From positions 29,652,968 to 29,716,967 of the forward strand of contig OZ038509.1 of NCBI GenBank assembly GCA_964036315.1: DNA of 64,000 nucleotides. Direction: 5' to 3'. A program made the position numbers and the translations under genes. Below the pieces are notes generated by a model. That model saw only the letters and a program-made list of their open reading frames with translations. It was not told the DNA's origin and did no database searches. Below, piece after piece: positions 47,247-61,348 of the stretch. How positions within the stretch are numbered: position 1 is the first letter of the stretch; each line of letters begins with the position of its first letter. Source of the DNA: Acanthosepion esculentum. Lineage: Eukaryota; Mollusca; Cephalopoda; Sepiida; Sepiidae.

Positions 47247-49850
47247 AAAACCAATAAAATTATTGAAAATCGATATGGTATCGATCAGAAAATATTGATT
47301 TTGACAATTTCCAACAGTTTCCACAAAGTTTTATTGCAAATATTAAGTTTTACAAAGTTTTGAAAAATATTGAAATTTCAATGCAAAAGTAAGCATTTCA
47401 AGCTAGTTTTTCAACGTTAAACACGGTATTTTGAAAATTGATGTTGCTGTTTGAAAACATTAGAAAACCAATAAAATTATTGAAAATCGATATGGTATCG
47501 ATCAGAAAATATTGATTTTGACAATTTCCAACAGTTTCCACAAAGTTTTATTGCAAATATTAAGTTTTACAAAGTTTTGAAAAATATTGAAATTTCAATG
47601 CAAAAGTAAGCATTTCAAGTTAGTTTTTGAACGTTAAACACGGTATTTTGCAAATTGATGTTGCTGTTTGAAAACATTAGAAAACCAATAAAATTATTGA
47701 AAATCGATATGGTATCGATCAGAAAATATTGATTTTGACAATTTCCAACAGTTTCCACAAAGTTTTATTGCAAATATTAAGTTTTACAAAGTTTTGAAAA
47801 ATATTGAAATTTCAATGCAAAAGTAAGCATTTCAAGCTAGTTTTTCAACGTTAAACACGGTATTTTGCAAATTGATGTTGCTGTTTGAAAACATTAGAAA
47901 ACCAATAAAATTATTGAAAATCGATATGGTATCGATCAGAAAATATAGATTTTGACAATTTCCCACAGTTTCCACAAAGTTTTATTGCAAATATTAAGTT
48001 TTACAAAGTTTTGAAAAATATTGAAATTTCAACGCAAAAGTCAGCATTTCAAGCTACTTTTTCAACGTTAAACACGCTATTTTGCAAATTGATGTTGCTG
48101 TTTGAAAACATTAGAAAACCAATAAAATTATTGAAAATCGATATGGTATCGATCAGAAAATATTGATTTTGACAATTTCCAACAGTTTCCACAAAGTTTT
48201 ATTGCAAATATAAAGTTTTAGAAACATTTGAAAAATATTGAAATTTCAATGCAAAAGTAAGCATTTCAAGCTAGTTTTTGAACGTTAAACACGGTATTTT
48301 GAAAATTGTTGTTGCTGTTTGAAAACATTAGAAAACCAATAAAATTATTGAAAATCGATATGGTATCGATCAGAAAATATAGATTTTGACAATTTCCAAC
48401 AGTTTCCACAAAGTTTTATTGCAAATATTAAGTTTTACAAAGTTTTGAAAAATATTGAAATTTCAATGCAAAAGTAAGCATTTCAAGCTAGTTTTTCAAC
48501 GTTAAACACGGTATTTTGAAAATTGATGTTGCTGTTTGAAAACATTAGAAAACCAATAAAATTATTGAAAATCGATATGGTATCGATCAGAAAATATAGA
48601 TTTTGACAATTTCCCACAGTTTCCACAAAGTTTTATTGCAAATATTAAGTTTTACAAAGTTTTGAAAAATATTGAAATTTCAACGCAAAAGTCAGCATTT
48701 CAAGCTACTTTTTCAACGTTAAACACGCTATTTTGCAAATTGATGTTGCTGTTTGAAAACATTAGAAAACCAATAAAATTATTGAAAATCGATATGGTAT
48801 CGATCAGAAAATATAGATTTTGACAATTTCCAACAGTTTCCACAAAGTTTTATTGCAAATATTAAGTTTTACAAAGTTTTGAAAAATATTGAAATTTCAA
48901 TGCAAAAGTAAGCATTTCAAGCTAGTTTTTCAACGTTAAACACGGTATTTTGAAAATTGATGTTGCTGTTTGAAAACATTAGAAAACCAATAAAATTATT
49001 GAAAATCGATATGGTATCGATCAGAAAATATAGATTTTGACAATTTCCCACAGTTTCCACAAAGTTTTATTGCAAATATTAAGTTTTACAAAGTTTTGAA
49101 AAATATTGAAATTTCAACGCAAAAGTCAGCATTTCAAGCTACTTTTTCAACGTTAAACACGCTATTTTGCAAATTGATGTTGCTGTTTGAAAACATTAGA
49201 AAACCAATAAAATTATTGAAAATCGATATGGTATCGATCAGAAAATATTGATTTTGACAATTTCCAACAGTTTCCACAAAGTTTTATTGCAAATATAAAG
49301 TTTTACAAACATTTGAAAAATATTGAAATTTCAATGCAAAAGTAAGCATTTCAAGCTAGTTTTTCAACGTTAAACACGGTATTTTGAAAATTGATGTTGC
49401 TGTTTGAAAACATTAGAAAACCAATAAAATTATTGAAAATCGATATGGTATCGATCAGAAAATATAGATTTTGACAATTTCCAACAGTTTCCACAAAGTT
49501 TTATTGCAAATATTAAGTTTTACAAAGTTTTGAAAAATATTGAAATTTCAATGCAAAAGTAAGCATCTCAAGCTAGTTTTTCAACGTTAAACACGGTATT
49601 CTGCAAATTAATGTTGCTCTTTGAAAACATTAGAAAACCAATAAAATTATTGAAAATCGATATGGTATCGATCAGAAAATATTGATTTTGACAATTTCCA
49701 ACAGTTTCCACAAAGTTTTATTGCGAATATAAAGTTTTACAAACATTTGAAAAATATTGAAATTTCAATGCAAAAGTAAGCATTTCAAGCTAGTTTTTCA
49801 ACGTTAAACACGGTATTTTGCAAATTGATGTTGCTTTTTGAAAACATTAG
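47247..49850 (+). repeat. Domain IV unit B, 12 monomers (2604 bp)
   Basis: Same order as unit A but without the five-monomer segment that matches 44210-45293. TTGTTG (45701 and 48305) and GCGAAT (47119 and 49723) recur at exactly 2604 bp. It appears identical to unit C by eye. Confidence 0.87.
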
Positions 49851-52454
49851 AAAACCAATAAAATTATTGAAAATCGATATGGTATCGATCAGAAAATATT
49901 GATTTTGACAATTTCCAACAGTTTCCACAAAGTTTTATTGCAAATATTAAGTTTTACAAAGTTTTGAAAAATATTGAAATTTCAATGCAAAAGTAAGCAT
50001 TTCAAGCTAGTTTTTCAACGTTAAACACGGTATTTTGAAAATTGATGTTGCTGTTTGAAAACATTAGAAAACCAATAAAATTATTGAAAATCGATATGGT
50101 ATCGATCAGAAAATATTGATTTTGACAATTTCCAACAGTTTCCACAAAGTTTTATTGCAAATATTAAGTTTTACAAAGTTTTGAAAAATATTGAAATTTC
50201 AATGCAAAAGTAAGCATTTCAAGTTAGTTTTTGAACGTTAAACACGGTATTTTGCAAATTGATGTTGCTGTTTGAAAACATTAGAAAACCAATAAAATTA
50301 TTGAAAATCGATATGGTATCGATCAGAAAATATTGATTTTGACAATTTCCAACAGTTTCCACAAAGTTTTATTGCAAATATTAAGTTTTACAAAGTTTTG
50401 AAAAATATTGAAATTTCAATGCAAAAGTAAGCATTTCAAGCTAGTTTTTCAACGTTAAACACGGTATTTTGCAAATTGATGTTGCTGTTTGAAAACATTA
50501 GAAAACCAATAAAATTATTGAAAATCGATATGGTATCGATCAGAAAATATAGATTTTGACAATTTCCCACAGTTTCCACAAAGTTTTATTGCAAATATTA
50601 AGTTTTACAAAGTTTTGAAAAATATTGAAATTTCAACGCAAAAGTCAGCATTTCAAGCTACTTTTTCAACGTTAAACACGCTATTTTGCAAATTGATGTT
50701 GCTGTTTGAAAACATTAGAAAACCAATAAAATTATTGAAAATCGATATGGTATCGATCAGAAAATATTGATTTTGACAATTTCCAACAGTTTCCACAAAG
50801 TTTTATTGCAAATATAAAGTTTTAGAAACATTTGAAAAATATTGAAATTTCAATGCAAAAGTAAGCATTTCAAGCTAGTTTTTGAACGTTAAACACGGTA
50901 TTTTGAAAATTGTTGTTGCTGTTTGAAAACATTAGAAAACCAATAAAATTATTGAAAATCGATATGGTATCGATCAGAAAATATAGATTTTGACAATTTC
51001 CAACAGTTTCCACAAAGTTTTATTGCAAATATTAAGTTTTACAAAGTTTTGAAAAATATTGAAATTTCAATGCAAAAGTAAGCATTTCAAGCTAGTTTTT
51101 CAACGTTAAACACGGTATTTTGAAAATTGATGTTGCTGTTTGAAAACATTAGAAAACCAATAAAATTATTGAAAATCGATATGGTATCGATCAGAAAATA
51201 TAGATTTTGACAATTTCCCACAGTTTCCACAAAGTTTTATTGCAAATATTAAGTTTTACAAAGTTTTGAAAAATATTGAAATTTCAACGCAAAAGTCAGC
51301 ATTTCAAGCTACTTTTTCAACGTTAAACACGCTATTTTGCAAATTGATGTTGCTGTTTGAAAACATTAGAAAACCAATAAAATTATTGAAAATCGATATG
51401 GTATCGATCAGAAAATATAGATTTTGACAATTTCCAACAGTTTCCACAAAGTTTTATTGCAAATATTAAGTTTTACAAAGTTTTGAAAAATATTGAAATT
51501 TCAATGCAAAAGTAAGCATTTCAAGCTAGTTTTTCAACGTTAAACACGGTATTTTGAAAATTGATGTTGCTGTTTGAAAACATTAGAAAACCAATAAAAT
51601 TATTGAAAATCGATATGGTATCGATCAGAAAATATAGATTTTGACAATTTCCCACAGTTTCCACAAAGTTTTATTGCAAATATTAAGTTTTACAAAGTTT
51701 TGAAAAATATTGAAATTTCAACGCAAAAGTCAGCATTTCAAGCTACTTTTTCAACGTTAAACACGCTATTTTGCAAATTGATGTTGCTGTTTGAAAACAT
51801 TAGAAAACCAATAAAATTATTGAAAATCGATATGGTATCGATCAGAAAATATTGATTTTGACAATTTCCAACAGTTTCCACAAAGTTTTATTGCAAATAT
51901 AAAGTTTTACAAACATTTGAAAAATATTGAAATTTCAATGCAAAAGTAAGCATTTCAAGCTAGTTTTTCAACGTTAAACACGGTATTTTGAAAATTGATG
52001 TTGCTGTTTGAAAACATTAGAAAACCAATAAAATTATTGAAAATCGATATGGTATCGATCAGAAAATATAGATTTTGACAATTTCCAACAGTTTCCACAA
52101 AGTTTTATTGCAAATATTAAGTTTTACAAAGTTTTGAAAAATATTGAAATTTCAATGCAAAAGTAAGCATCTCAAGCTAGTTTTTCAACGTTAAACACGG
52201 TATTCTGCAAATTAATGTTGCTCTTTGAAAACATTAGAAAACCAATAAAATTATTGAAAATCGATATGGTATCGATCAGAAAATATTGATTTTGACAATT
52301 TCCAACAGTTTCCACAAAGTTTTATTGCGAATATAAAGTTTTACAAACATTTGAAAAATATTGAAATTTCAATGCAAAAGTAAGCATTTCAAGCTAGTTT
52401 TTCAACGTTAAACACGGTATTTTGCAAATTGATGTTGCTTTTTGAAAACATTAG
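49851..52454 (+). repeat. Domain IV unit C, 12 monomers (2604 bp)
   Basis: Tandem copy of unit B. TTGTTG is at 50909 and GCGAAT at 52327, each 2604 bp after its partner. Confidence 0.87.
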
Positions 52455-55400
52455 AAAACCAATAAAATTATTGAAAATCGATATGGTATCGATCAGAAAA
52501 TATTGATTTTGACAATTTCCAACAGTTTCCACAAAGTTTTATTGCAAATATTAAGTTTTACAAAGTTTTGAAAAATATTGAAATTTCAATGCAAAAGTAA
52601 GCATTTCAAGCTAGTTTTTCAACGTTAAACACGGTATTTTGAAAATTGATGTTGCTGTTTGAAAACATTAGAAAACCAATAAAATTATTGAAAATCGATA
52701 TGGTATCGATCAGAAAATATTGATTTTGACAATTTCCAACAGTTTCCACAAAGTTTTATTGCAAATATTAAGTTTTACAAAGTTTTGAAAAATATTGAAA
52801 TTTCAATGCAAAAGTAAGCATTTCAAGTTAGTTTTTGAACGTTAAACACGGTATTTTGCAAATTGATGTTGCTGTTTGAAAACATTAGAAAACCAATAAA
52901 ATTATTGAAAATCGATATGGTATCGATCAGAAAATATTGATTTTGACAATTTCCAACAGTTTCCACAAAGTTTTATTGCAAATATTAAGTTTTACAAAGT
53001 TTTGAAAAATATTGAAATTTCAATGCAAAAGTAAGCATTTCAAGCTAGTTTTTCAACGTTAAACACGGTATTTTGCAAATTGATGTTGCTGTTTGAAAAC
53101 ATTAGAAAACCAATAAAATTATTGAAAATCGATATGGTATCGTTCAAAAAATATTGATTTTGACAATTTCCAACAGTTTCCACAAAGTTTTATTGCAAAT
53201 ATTATGTTTTACAAACTTTTGAAAAATATTGAAATTTCAACGCAAAAGTCAGCATTTCAAGCTACTTTTTCAACGTTAAACACGCTATTTTGCAAATTGA
53301 TGTTGCTGTTTGAAAACATTAGAAAACCAATAAAATTATTGAAAATCGATATGGTATCGATCAGAAAATATTGATTTTGACAATTTCCAACAGTTTCCAC
53401 AAAGTTTTATTGCAAATATAAAGTTTTACAAACATTTGAAAAATATTGAAATTTCAATGCAAAAGTAAGCATTTCAAGCTAGTTTTTCAACGTTAAACAC
53501 GGTATTTCAAAATTGATGTTGCTGTTTGAAAACATTAGAAAACCAATAAAATTATTGAAAATCGATATGGTATCGATCAGAAAATATTGATTTTGACAAT
53601 TTCCAACAGTTTCCACAAAGTTTTATTGCAAATATAAAGTTTTACAAACATTTGAAAAATATTGAAATTTCAATGCAAAAGTAAGCATTTCAAGCTAATT
53701 TTTCAACGTTAAACACGGTATTTTGCAAATTGATGTTGCTGTTTGAAAACATTAGAAAACCAATAAAATTATTGAAAATCGATATGGTATCGATCAGAAA
53801 ATATTGATTTTGACAATTTCCAACAGTTTCCACAAAGTTTTATTGCAAATATAAAATTTTACAAACTTTTGAAAAATATTGAAATTTCAATGCAAAAGTA
53901 AGCATTTCAAGCTAGTTTTTCAACGTTAAACACGGTATTTTGAAAATTGATGTTGCTGTTTGAAAACATTAGAAAACCAATAAAATTATTGAAAATCGAT
54001 ATGGTATCGATCAGAAAATATTGATTTTGACAATTTCCAACAGTTTCCACAAAGTTTTATTGCAAATATTAAGTTTTACAAAGTTTTGAAAAATATTGAA
54101 ATTTCAATGCAAAAGTAAGCATTTCAAGCTAGTTTTTCAACGTTAAACACGGTATTTTGCAAATTGATGTTGCTGTTTGAAAACATTAGAAAACCAATAA
54201 AATTATTGAAAATCGATATGGTATCGATCAGAAAATATAGATTTTGACAATTTCCCACAGTTTCCACAAAGTTTTATTGCAAATATTAAGTTTTACAAAG
54301 TTTTGAAAAATATTGAAATTTCAACGCAAAAGTCAGCATTTCAAGCTACTTTTTCAACGTTAAACACGCTATTTTGCAAATTGATGTTGCTGTTTGAAAA
54401 CATTAGAAAACCAATAAAATTATTGAAAATCGATATGGTATCGATCAGAAAATATTGATTTTGACAATTTCCAACAGTTTCCACAAAGTTTTATTGCAAA
54501 TATAAAGTTTTAGAAACATTTGAAAAATATTGAAATTTCAATGCAAAAGTAAGCATTTCAAGCTAGTTTTTGAACGTTAAACACGGTATTTTGAAAATTG
54601 TTGTTGCTGTTTGAAAACATTAGAAAACCAATAAAATTATTGAAAATCGATATGGTATCGATCAGAAAATATAGATTTTGACAATTTCCAACAGTTTCCA
54701 CAAAGTTTTATTGCAAATATTAAGTTTTACAAAGTTTTGAAAAATATTGAAATTTCAATGCAAAAGTAAGCATTTCAAGCTAGTTTTTCAACGTTAAACA
54801 CGGTATTTTGAAAATTGATGTTGCTGTTTGAAAACATTAGAAAACCAATAAAATTATTGAAAATCGATATGGTATCGATCAGAAAATATAGATTTTGACA
54901 ATTTCCCACAGTTTCCACAAAGTTTTATTGCAAATATTAAGTTTTACAAAGTTTTGAAAAATATTGAAATTTCAACGCAAAAGTCAGCATTTCAAGCTAC
55001 TTTTTCAACGTTAAACACGCTATTTTGCAAATTGATGTTGCTGTTTGAAAACATTAGAAAACCAATAAAATTATTGAAAATCGATATGGTATCGATCAGA
55101 AAATATAGATTTTGACAATTTCCAACAGTTTCCACAAAGTTTTATTGCAAATATTAAGTTTTACAAAGTTTTGAAAAATATTGAAATTTCAATGCAAAAG
55201 TAAGCATTTCAAGCTAGTTTTTCAACGTTAAACACGGTATTTTGAAAATTGATGTTGCTGTTTGAAAACATTAGAAAACCAATAAAATTATTGAAAATCG
55301 ATATGGTATCGATCAGAAAATATAGATTTTGACAATTTCCCACAGTTTCCACAAAGTTTTATTGCAAATATTAAGTTTTACAAAGTTTTGAAAAATATTG

Positions 55401-56142
55401 AAATTTCAACGCAAAAGTCAGCATTTCAAGCTACTTTTTCAACGTTAAACACGCTATTTTGCAAATTGATGTTGCTGTTTGAAAACATTAGAAAACCAAT
55501 AAAATTATTGAAAATCGATATGGTATCGATCAGAAAATATTGATTTTGACAATTTCCAACAGTTTCCACAAAGTTTTATTGCAAATATAAAGTTTTACAA
55601 ACATTTGAAAAATATTGAAATTTCAATGCAAAAGTAAGCATTTCAAGCTAGTTTTTCAACGTTAAACACGGTATTTTGAAAATTGATGTTGCTGTTTGAA
55701 AACATTAGAAAACCAATAAAATTATTGAAAATCGATATGGTATCGATCAGAAAATATAGATTTTGACAATTTCCAACAGTTTCCACAAAGTTTTATTGCA
55801 AATATTAAGTTTTACAAAGTTTTGAAAAATATTGAAATTTCAATGCAAAAGTAAGCATCTCAAGCTAGTTTTTCAACGTTAAACACGGTATTCTGCAAAT
55901 TAATGTTGCTCTTTGAAAACATTAGAAAACCAATAAAATTATTGAAAATCGATATGGTATCGATCAGAAAATATTGATTTTGACAATTTCCAACAGTTTC
56001 CACAAAGTTTTATTGCGAATATAAAGTTTTACAAACATTTGAAAAATATTGAAATTTCAATGCAAAAGTAAGCATTTCAAGCTAGTTTTTCAACGTTAAA
56101 CACGGTATTTTGCAAATTGATGTTGCTTTTTGAAAACATTAG
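52455..56142 (+). repeat. Domain IV unit D, 17 monomers (3688 bp)
   Basis: Matches unit A at offset 8896 (CGTTCA at 44245 and 53141; TTGTTG at 45701 and 54597). It again includes the CGTTCAAAAAA, GTATTTCAAAATTG, CTAATTTTT and ATAAAATTTTAC monomers missing from units B and C. The 3688-bp spacing of GCGAAT (52327 and 56015) shows the 17-monomer length. Confidence 0.87.
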
Positions 56143-58745
56143 AAAACCAATAAAATTATTGAAAATCGATATGGTATCGATCAGAAAATATTGATTTTGA
56201 CAATTTCCAACAGTTTCCACAAAGTTTTATTGCAAATATTAAGTTTTACAAAGTTTTGAAAAATATTGAAATTTCAATGCAAAAGTAAGCATTTCAAGCT
56301 AGTTTTTCAACTTTAAACACGGTATTTTGAAAATTGATGTTGCTGTTTGAAAACATTAGAAAACCAATAAAATTATTGAAAATCGATATGGTATCGTTCA
56401 GAAAATATAGATTTTGACAATTTCCCACAGTTTCCACAAAGTTTTATTGCAAATATTAAGTTTTACAAAGTTTTGAAAAATATTGAAATTTCAATGCAAA
56501 AGTAAGCATTTCAAGCTAGTTTTTCAACGTTAAACACGGTATTTTGCAAATTGATGTTGCTGTTTGAAAACATTAGAAAACCAATAAAATTATTGAAAAT
56601 CGATATGGTATCGATCAGAAAATATTGATTTTGACAATTTCCAACAGTTTCCACAAAATTTTATTGAAAATATTATGTTTTACAAACTTTTGAAAACTAT
56701 TGAAATTTCAACGCAAAAGTCAGCATTTCAAGCTACTTTTTCAACGTTAAACACGCTATTTTGCAAATTGATGTTGCTGTTTGAAAACATTAGAAAACCA
56801 ATAAAATTATTGAAAATCGATATGGTATCGATCAGAAAATATTGATTTTGACAATTTCCAACAGTTTCCACAAAGTTTTATTGCAAATATAAAGTTTTAC
56901 AAACATTTGAAAAATATTGAAATTTCAATGCAAAAGTAAGCATTTCAAGCTAGTTTTTCAACGTTAAACACGGTATTTCAAAATTGATGTTGCTGTTTGA
57001 AAACATTAGAAAACCAATAAAATTATTGAAAATCGATATGGTATCGATCAGAAAATATTGATTTTGACAATTTCCAACAGTTTCCACAAAGTTTTATTGC
57101 AAATATAAAGTTTTACAAACATTTGAAAAATATTGAAATTTCAATGCAAAAGTAAGCATTTCAAGCTAGTTTTTCAACGTTAAACACGGTATTTTGCAAA
57201 TTGATGTTGCTGTTTGAAAACATTAGAAAACCAATAAAATTATTGAAAATCGATATGGTATCGATCAGAAAATATAGATTTTGACAATTTCCCACAGTTT
57301 CCACAAAGTTTTATTGCAAATATTAAGTTTTACAAAGTTTTGAAAAATATTGAAATTTCAACGCAAAAGTCAGCATTTCAAGCTACTTTTTCAACGTTAA
57401 ACACGCTATTTTGCAAATTGATGTTGCTGTTTGAAAACATTAGAAAACCAATAAAATTATTGAAAATCGATATGGTATCGATCAGAAAATATTGATTTTG
57501 ACAATTTCCAACAGTTTCCACAAAGTTTTATTGCAAATATAAAGTTTTAGAAACATTTGAAAAATATTGAAATTTCAATGCAAAAGTAAGCATTTCAAGC
57601 TAGTTTTTGAACGTTAAACACGGTATTTTGAAAATTGATGTTGCTGTTTGAAAACATTAGAAAACCAATAAAATTATTGAAAATCGATATGGTATCGATC
57701 AGAAAATATAGATTTTGACAATTTCCAACAGTTTCCACAAAGTTTTATTGCAAATATTAAGTTTTACAAAGTTTTGAAAAATATTGAAATTTCAATGCAA
57801 AAGTAAGCATTTCAAGCTAGTTTTTCAACGTTAAACACGGTATTTTGAAAATTGATGTTGCTGTTTGAAAACATTAGAAAACCAATAAAATTATTGAAAA
57901 TCGATATGGTATCGATCAGAAAATATAGATTTTGACAATTTCCCACAGTTTCCACAAAGTTTTATTGCAAATATTAAGTTTTACAAAGTTTTGAAAAATA
58001 TTGAAATTTCAACGCAAAAGTCAGCATTTCAAGCTACGTTTTCAACGTTAAACACGCTATTTTGCAAATTGATGTTGCTGTTTGAAAACATTAGAAAACC
58101 AATAAAATTATTGAAAATCGATATGGTATCGATCAGAAAATATTGATTTTGACAATTTCCAACAGTTTCCACAAAGTTTTATTGCAAATATAAAGTTTTA
58201 CAAACATTTGAAAAATATTGAAATTTCAATGCAAAAGTAAGCATTTCAAGCTAGTTTTTCAACGTTAAACACGGTATTTTGAAAATTGATGTTGCTGTTT
58301 GAAAACATTAGAAAACCAATAAAATTATTGAAAATCGATATGGTATCGATCAGAAAATATAGATTTTGACAATTTCCAACAGTTTCCACAAAGTTTTATT
58401 GCAAATATTAAGTTTTACAAAGTTTTGAAAAATATTGAAATTTCAATGCAAAAGTAAGCATCTCAAGCTAGTTTTTCAACGTTAAACACGGTATTCTGCA
58501 AATTAATGTTGCTCTTTGAAAACATTAGAAAACCAATAAAATTATTGAAAATCGATATGGTATCGATCAGAAAATATTGATTTTGACAATTTCCAACAGT
58601 TTCCACAAAGTTTTATTGCGAATATAAAGTTTTACAAACATTTGAAAAATATTGAAATTTCAATGCAAAAGTAAGCATTTCAAGCTAGTTTTTCAACGTT
58701 AAACACGGTATTTTGCAAATTGATGTTGCTTTTTGAAAACATTAG
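56143..58745 (+). repeat. Domain IV unit E, 12 monomers (2603 bp)
   Basis: A different 12-monomer derivative of the 17-monomer unit. It starts with CAACTTTAAAC (56143) and a CGTTCAGAAAATATAG unit with TTCCCAC (56360), keeps GTATTTCAAAATTG (56794), lacks ATAAAATTTTAC, and has only one class 1/TTCCCAC pair after TTTAGAAAC. The unit at 56577 has several private changes (ACAAAATTTT, GAAAATATTATG, GAAAACTATTG). TTTAGAAAC here ends TTGATG, not TTGTTG. Confidence 0.82.
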
Positions 58746-61348
58746 AAAACCAATAAAATTATTGAAAATCGATATGGTATCGATCAGAAAATATTGATTT
58801 TGACAATTTCCAACAGTTTCCACAAAGTTTTATTGCAAATATTAAGTTTTACAAAGTTTTGAAAAATATTGAAATTTCAATGCAAAAGTAAGCATTTCAA
58901 GCTAGTTTTTCAACTTTAAACACGGTATTTTGAAAATTGATGTTGCTGTTTGAAAACATTAGAAAACCAATAAAATTATTGAAAATCGATATGGTATCGT
59001 TCAGAAAATATAGATTTTGACAATTTCCCACAGTTTCCACAAAGTTTTATTGCAAATATTAAGTTTTACAAAGTTTTGAAAAATATTGAAATTTCAATGC
59101 AAAAGTAAGCATTTCAAGCTAGTTTTTCAACGTTAAACACGGTATTTTGCAAATTGATGTTGCTGTTTGAAAACATTAGAAAACCAATAAAATTATTGAA
59201 AATCGATATGGTATCGATCAGAAAATATTGATTTTGACAATTTCCAACAGTTTCCACAAAGTTTTATTGCAAATATAAAGTTTTACAAACATTTGAAAAA
59301 TATTGAAATTTCAATGCAAAAGTAAGCATTTCAAGCTAGTTTTTCAACGTTAAACACGGTATTTCAAAATTGATGTTGCTGTTTGAAAACATTAGAAAAC
59401 CAATAAAATTATTGAAAATCGATATGGTATCGATCAGAAAATATTGATTTTGACAATTTCCAACAGTTTCCACAAAGTTTTATTGCAAATATAAAGTTTT
59501 ACAAACATTTGAAAAATATTGAAATTTCAATGCAAAAGTAAGCATTTCAAGCTAATTTTTCAACGTTAAACACGGTATTTTGCAAATTGATGTTGCTGTT
59601 TGAAAACATTAGAAAACCAATAAAATTATTGAAAATCGATATGGTATCGATCAGAAAATATTGATTTTGACAATTTCCAACAGTTTCCACAAAGTTTTAT
59701 TGCAAATATAAAATTTTACAAACTTTTGAAAAATATTGAAATTTCAATGCAAAAGTAAGCATTTCAAGCTAGTTTTTCAACGTTAAACACGGTATTTTGA
59801 AAATTGATGTTGCTGTTTGAAAACATTAGAAAACCAATAAAATTATTGAAAATCGATATGGTATCGATCAGAAAATATAGATTTTGACAATTTCCAACAG
59901 TTTCCACAAAGTTTTATTGCAAATATTAAGTTTTACAAAGTTTTGAAAAATATTGAAATTTCAATGCAAAAGTAAGCATTTCAAGCTAGTTTTTCAACGT
60001 TAAACACGGTATTTTGCAAATTGATGTTGCTGTTTGAAAACATTAGAAAACCAATAAAATTATTGAAAATCGATATGGTATCGATCAGAAAATATAGATT
60101 TTGACAATTTCCCACAGTTTCCACAAAGTTTTATTGCAAATATTAAGTTTTACAAAGTTTTGAAAAATATTGAAATTTCAACGCAAAAGTCAGCATTTCA
60201 AGCTACTTTTTCAACGTTAAACACGCTATTTTGCAAATTGATGTTGCTGTTTGAAAACATTAGAAAACCAATAAAATTATTGAAAATCGATATGGTATCG
60301 ATCAGAAAATATTGATTTTGACAATTTCCAACAGTTTCCACAAAGTTTTATTGCAAATATAAAGTTTTAGAAACATTTGAAAAATATTGAAATTTCAATG
60401 CAAAAGTAAGCATTTCAAGCTAGTTTTTGAACGTTAAACACGGTATTTTGAAAATTGATGTTGCTGTTTGAAAACATTAGAAAACCAATAAAATTATTGA
60501 AAATCGATATGGTATCGATCAGAAAATATAGATTTTGACAATTTCCAACAGTTTCCACAAAGTTTTATTGCAAATATTAAGTTTTACAAAGTTTTGAAAA
60601 ATATTGAAATTTCAATGCAAAAGTAAGCATTTCAAGCTAGTTTTTCAACGTTAAACACGGTATTTTGAAAATTGATGTTGCTGTTTGAAAACATTAGAAA
60701 ACCAATAAAATTATTGAAAATCGATATGGTATCGATCAGAAAATATAGATTTTGACAATTTCCCACAGTTTCCACAAAGTTTTATTGCAAATATTAAGTT
60801 TTACAAAGTTTTGAAAAATATTGAAATTTCAACGCAAAAGTCAGCATTTCAAGCTACTTTTTCAACGTTAAACACGCTATTTTGCAAATTGATGTTGCTG
60901 TTTGAAAACATTAGAAAACCAATAAAATTATTGAAAATCGATATGGTATCGATCAGAAAATATTGATTTTGACAATTTCCAACAGTTTCCACAAAGTTTT
61001 ATTGCAAATATAAAGTTTTACAAACATTTGAAAAATATTGAAATTTCAATGCAAAAGTAAGCATTTCAAGCTAGTTTTTCAACGTTAAACACGGTATTTT
61101 GAAAATTGATGTTGCTGTTTGAAAACATTAGAAAACCAATAAAATTATTGAAAATCGATATGGTATCGATCAGAAAATATAGATTTTGACAATTTCCAAC
61201 AGTTTCCACAAAGTTTTATTGCAAATATTAAGTTTTACAAAGTTTTGAAAAATATTGAAATTTCAATGCAAAAGTAAGCATCTCAAGCTAGTTTTTCAAC
61301 GTTAAACACGGTATTCTGCAAATTAATGTTGCTCTTTGAAAACATTAG
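58746..61348 (+). repeat. Domain IV unit F, 12 monomers (2603 bp)
   Basis: Repeats the start of unit E (CAACTTTAAAC; CGTTCAG at 56395 and 58998, 2603 bp apart) but lacks the mutated class 2 unit of E. Instead it retains CTAATTTTT (59396) and ATAAAATTTTAC (59613), as in units A and D. It ends with the catctc/CTCTTTG monomer and has no GCGAAT monomer. Confidence 0.82.
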
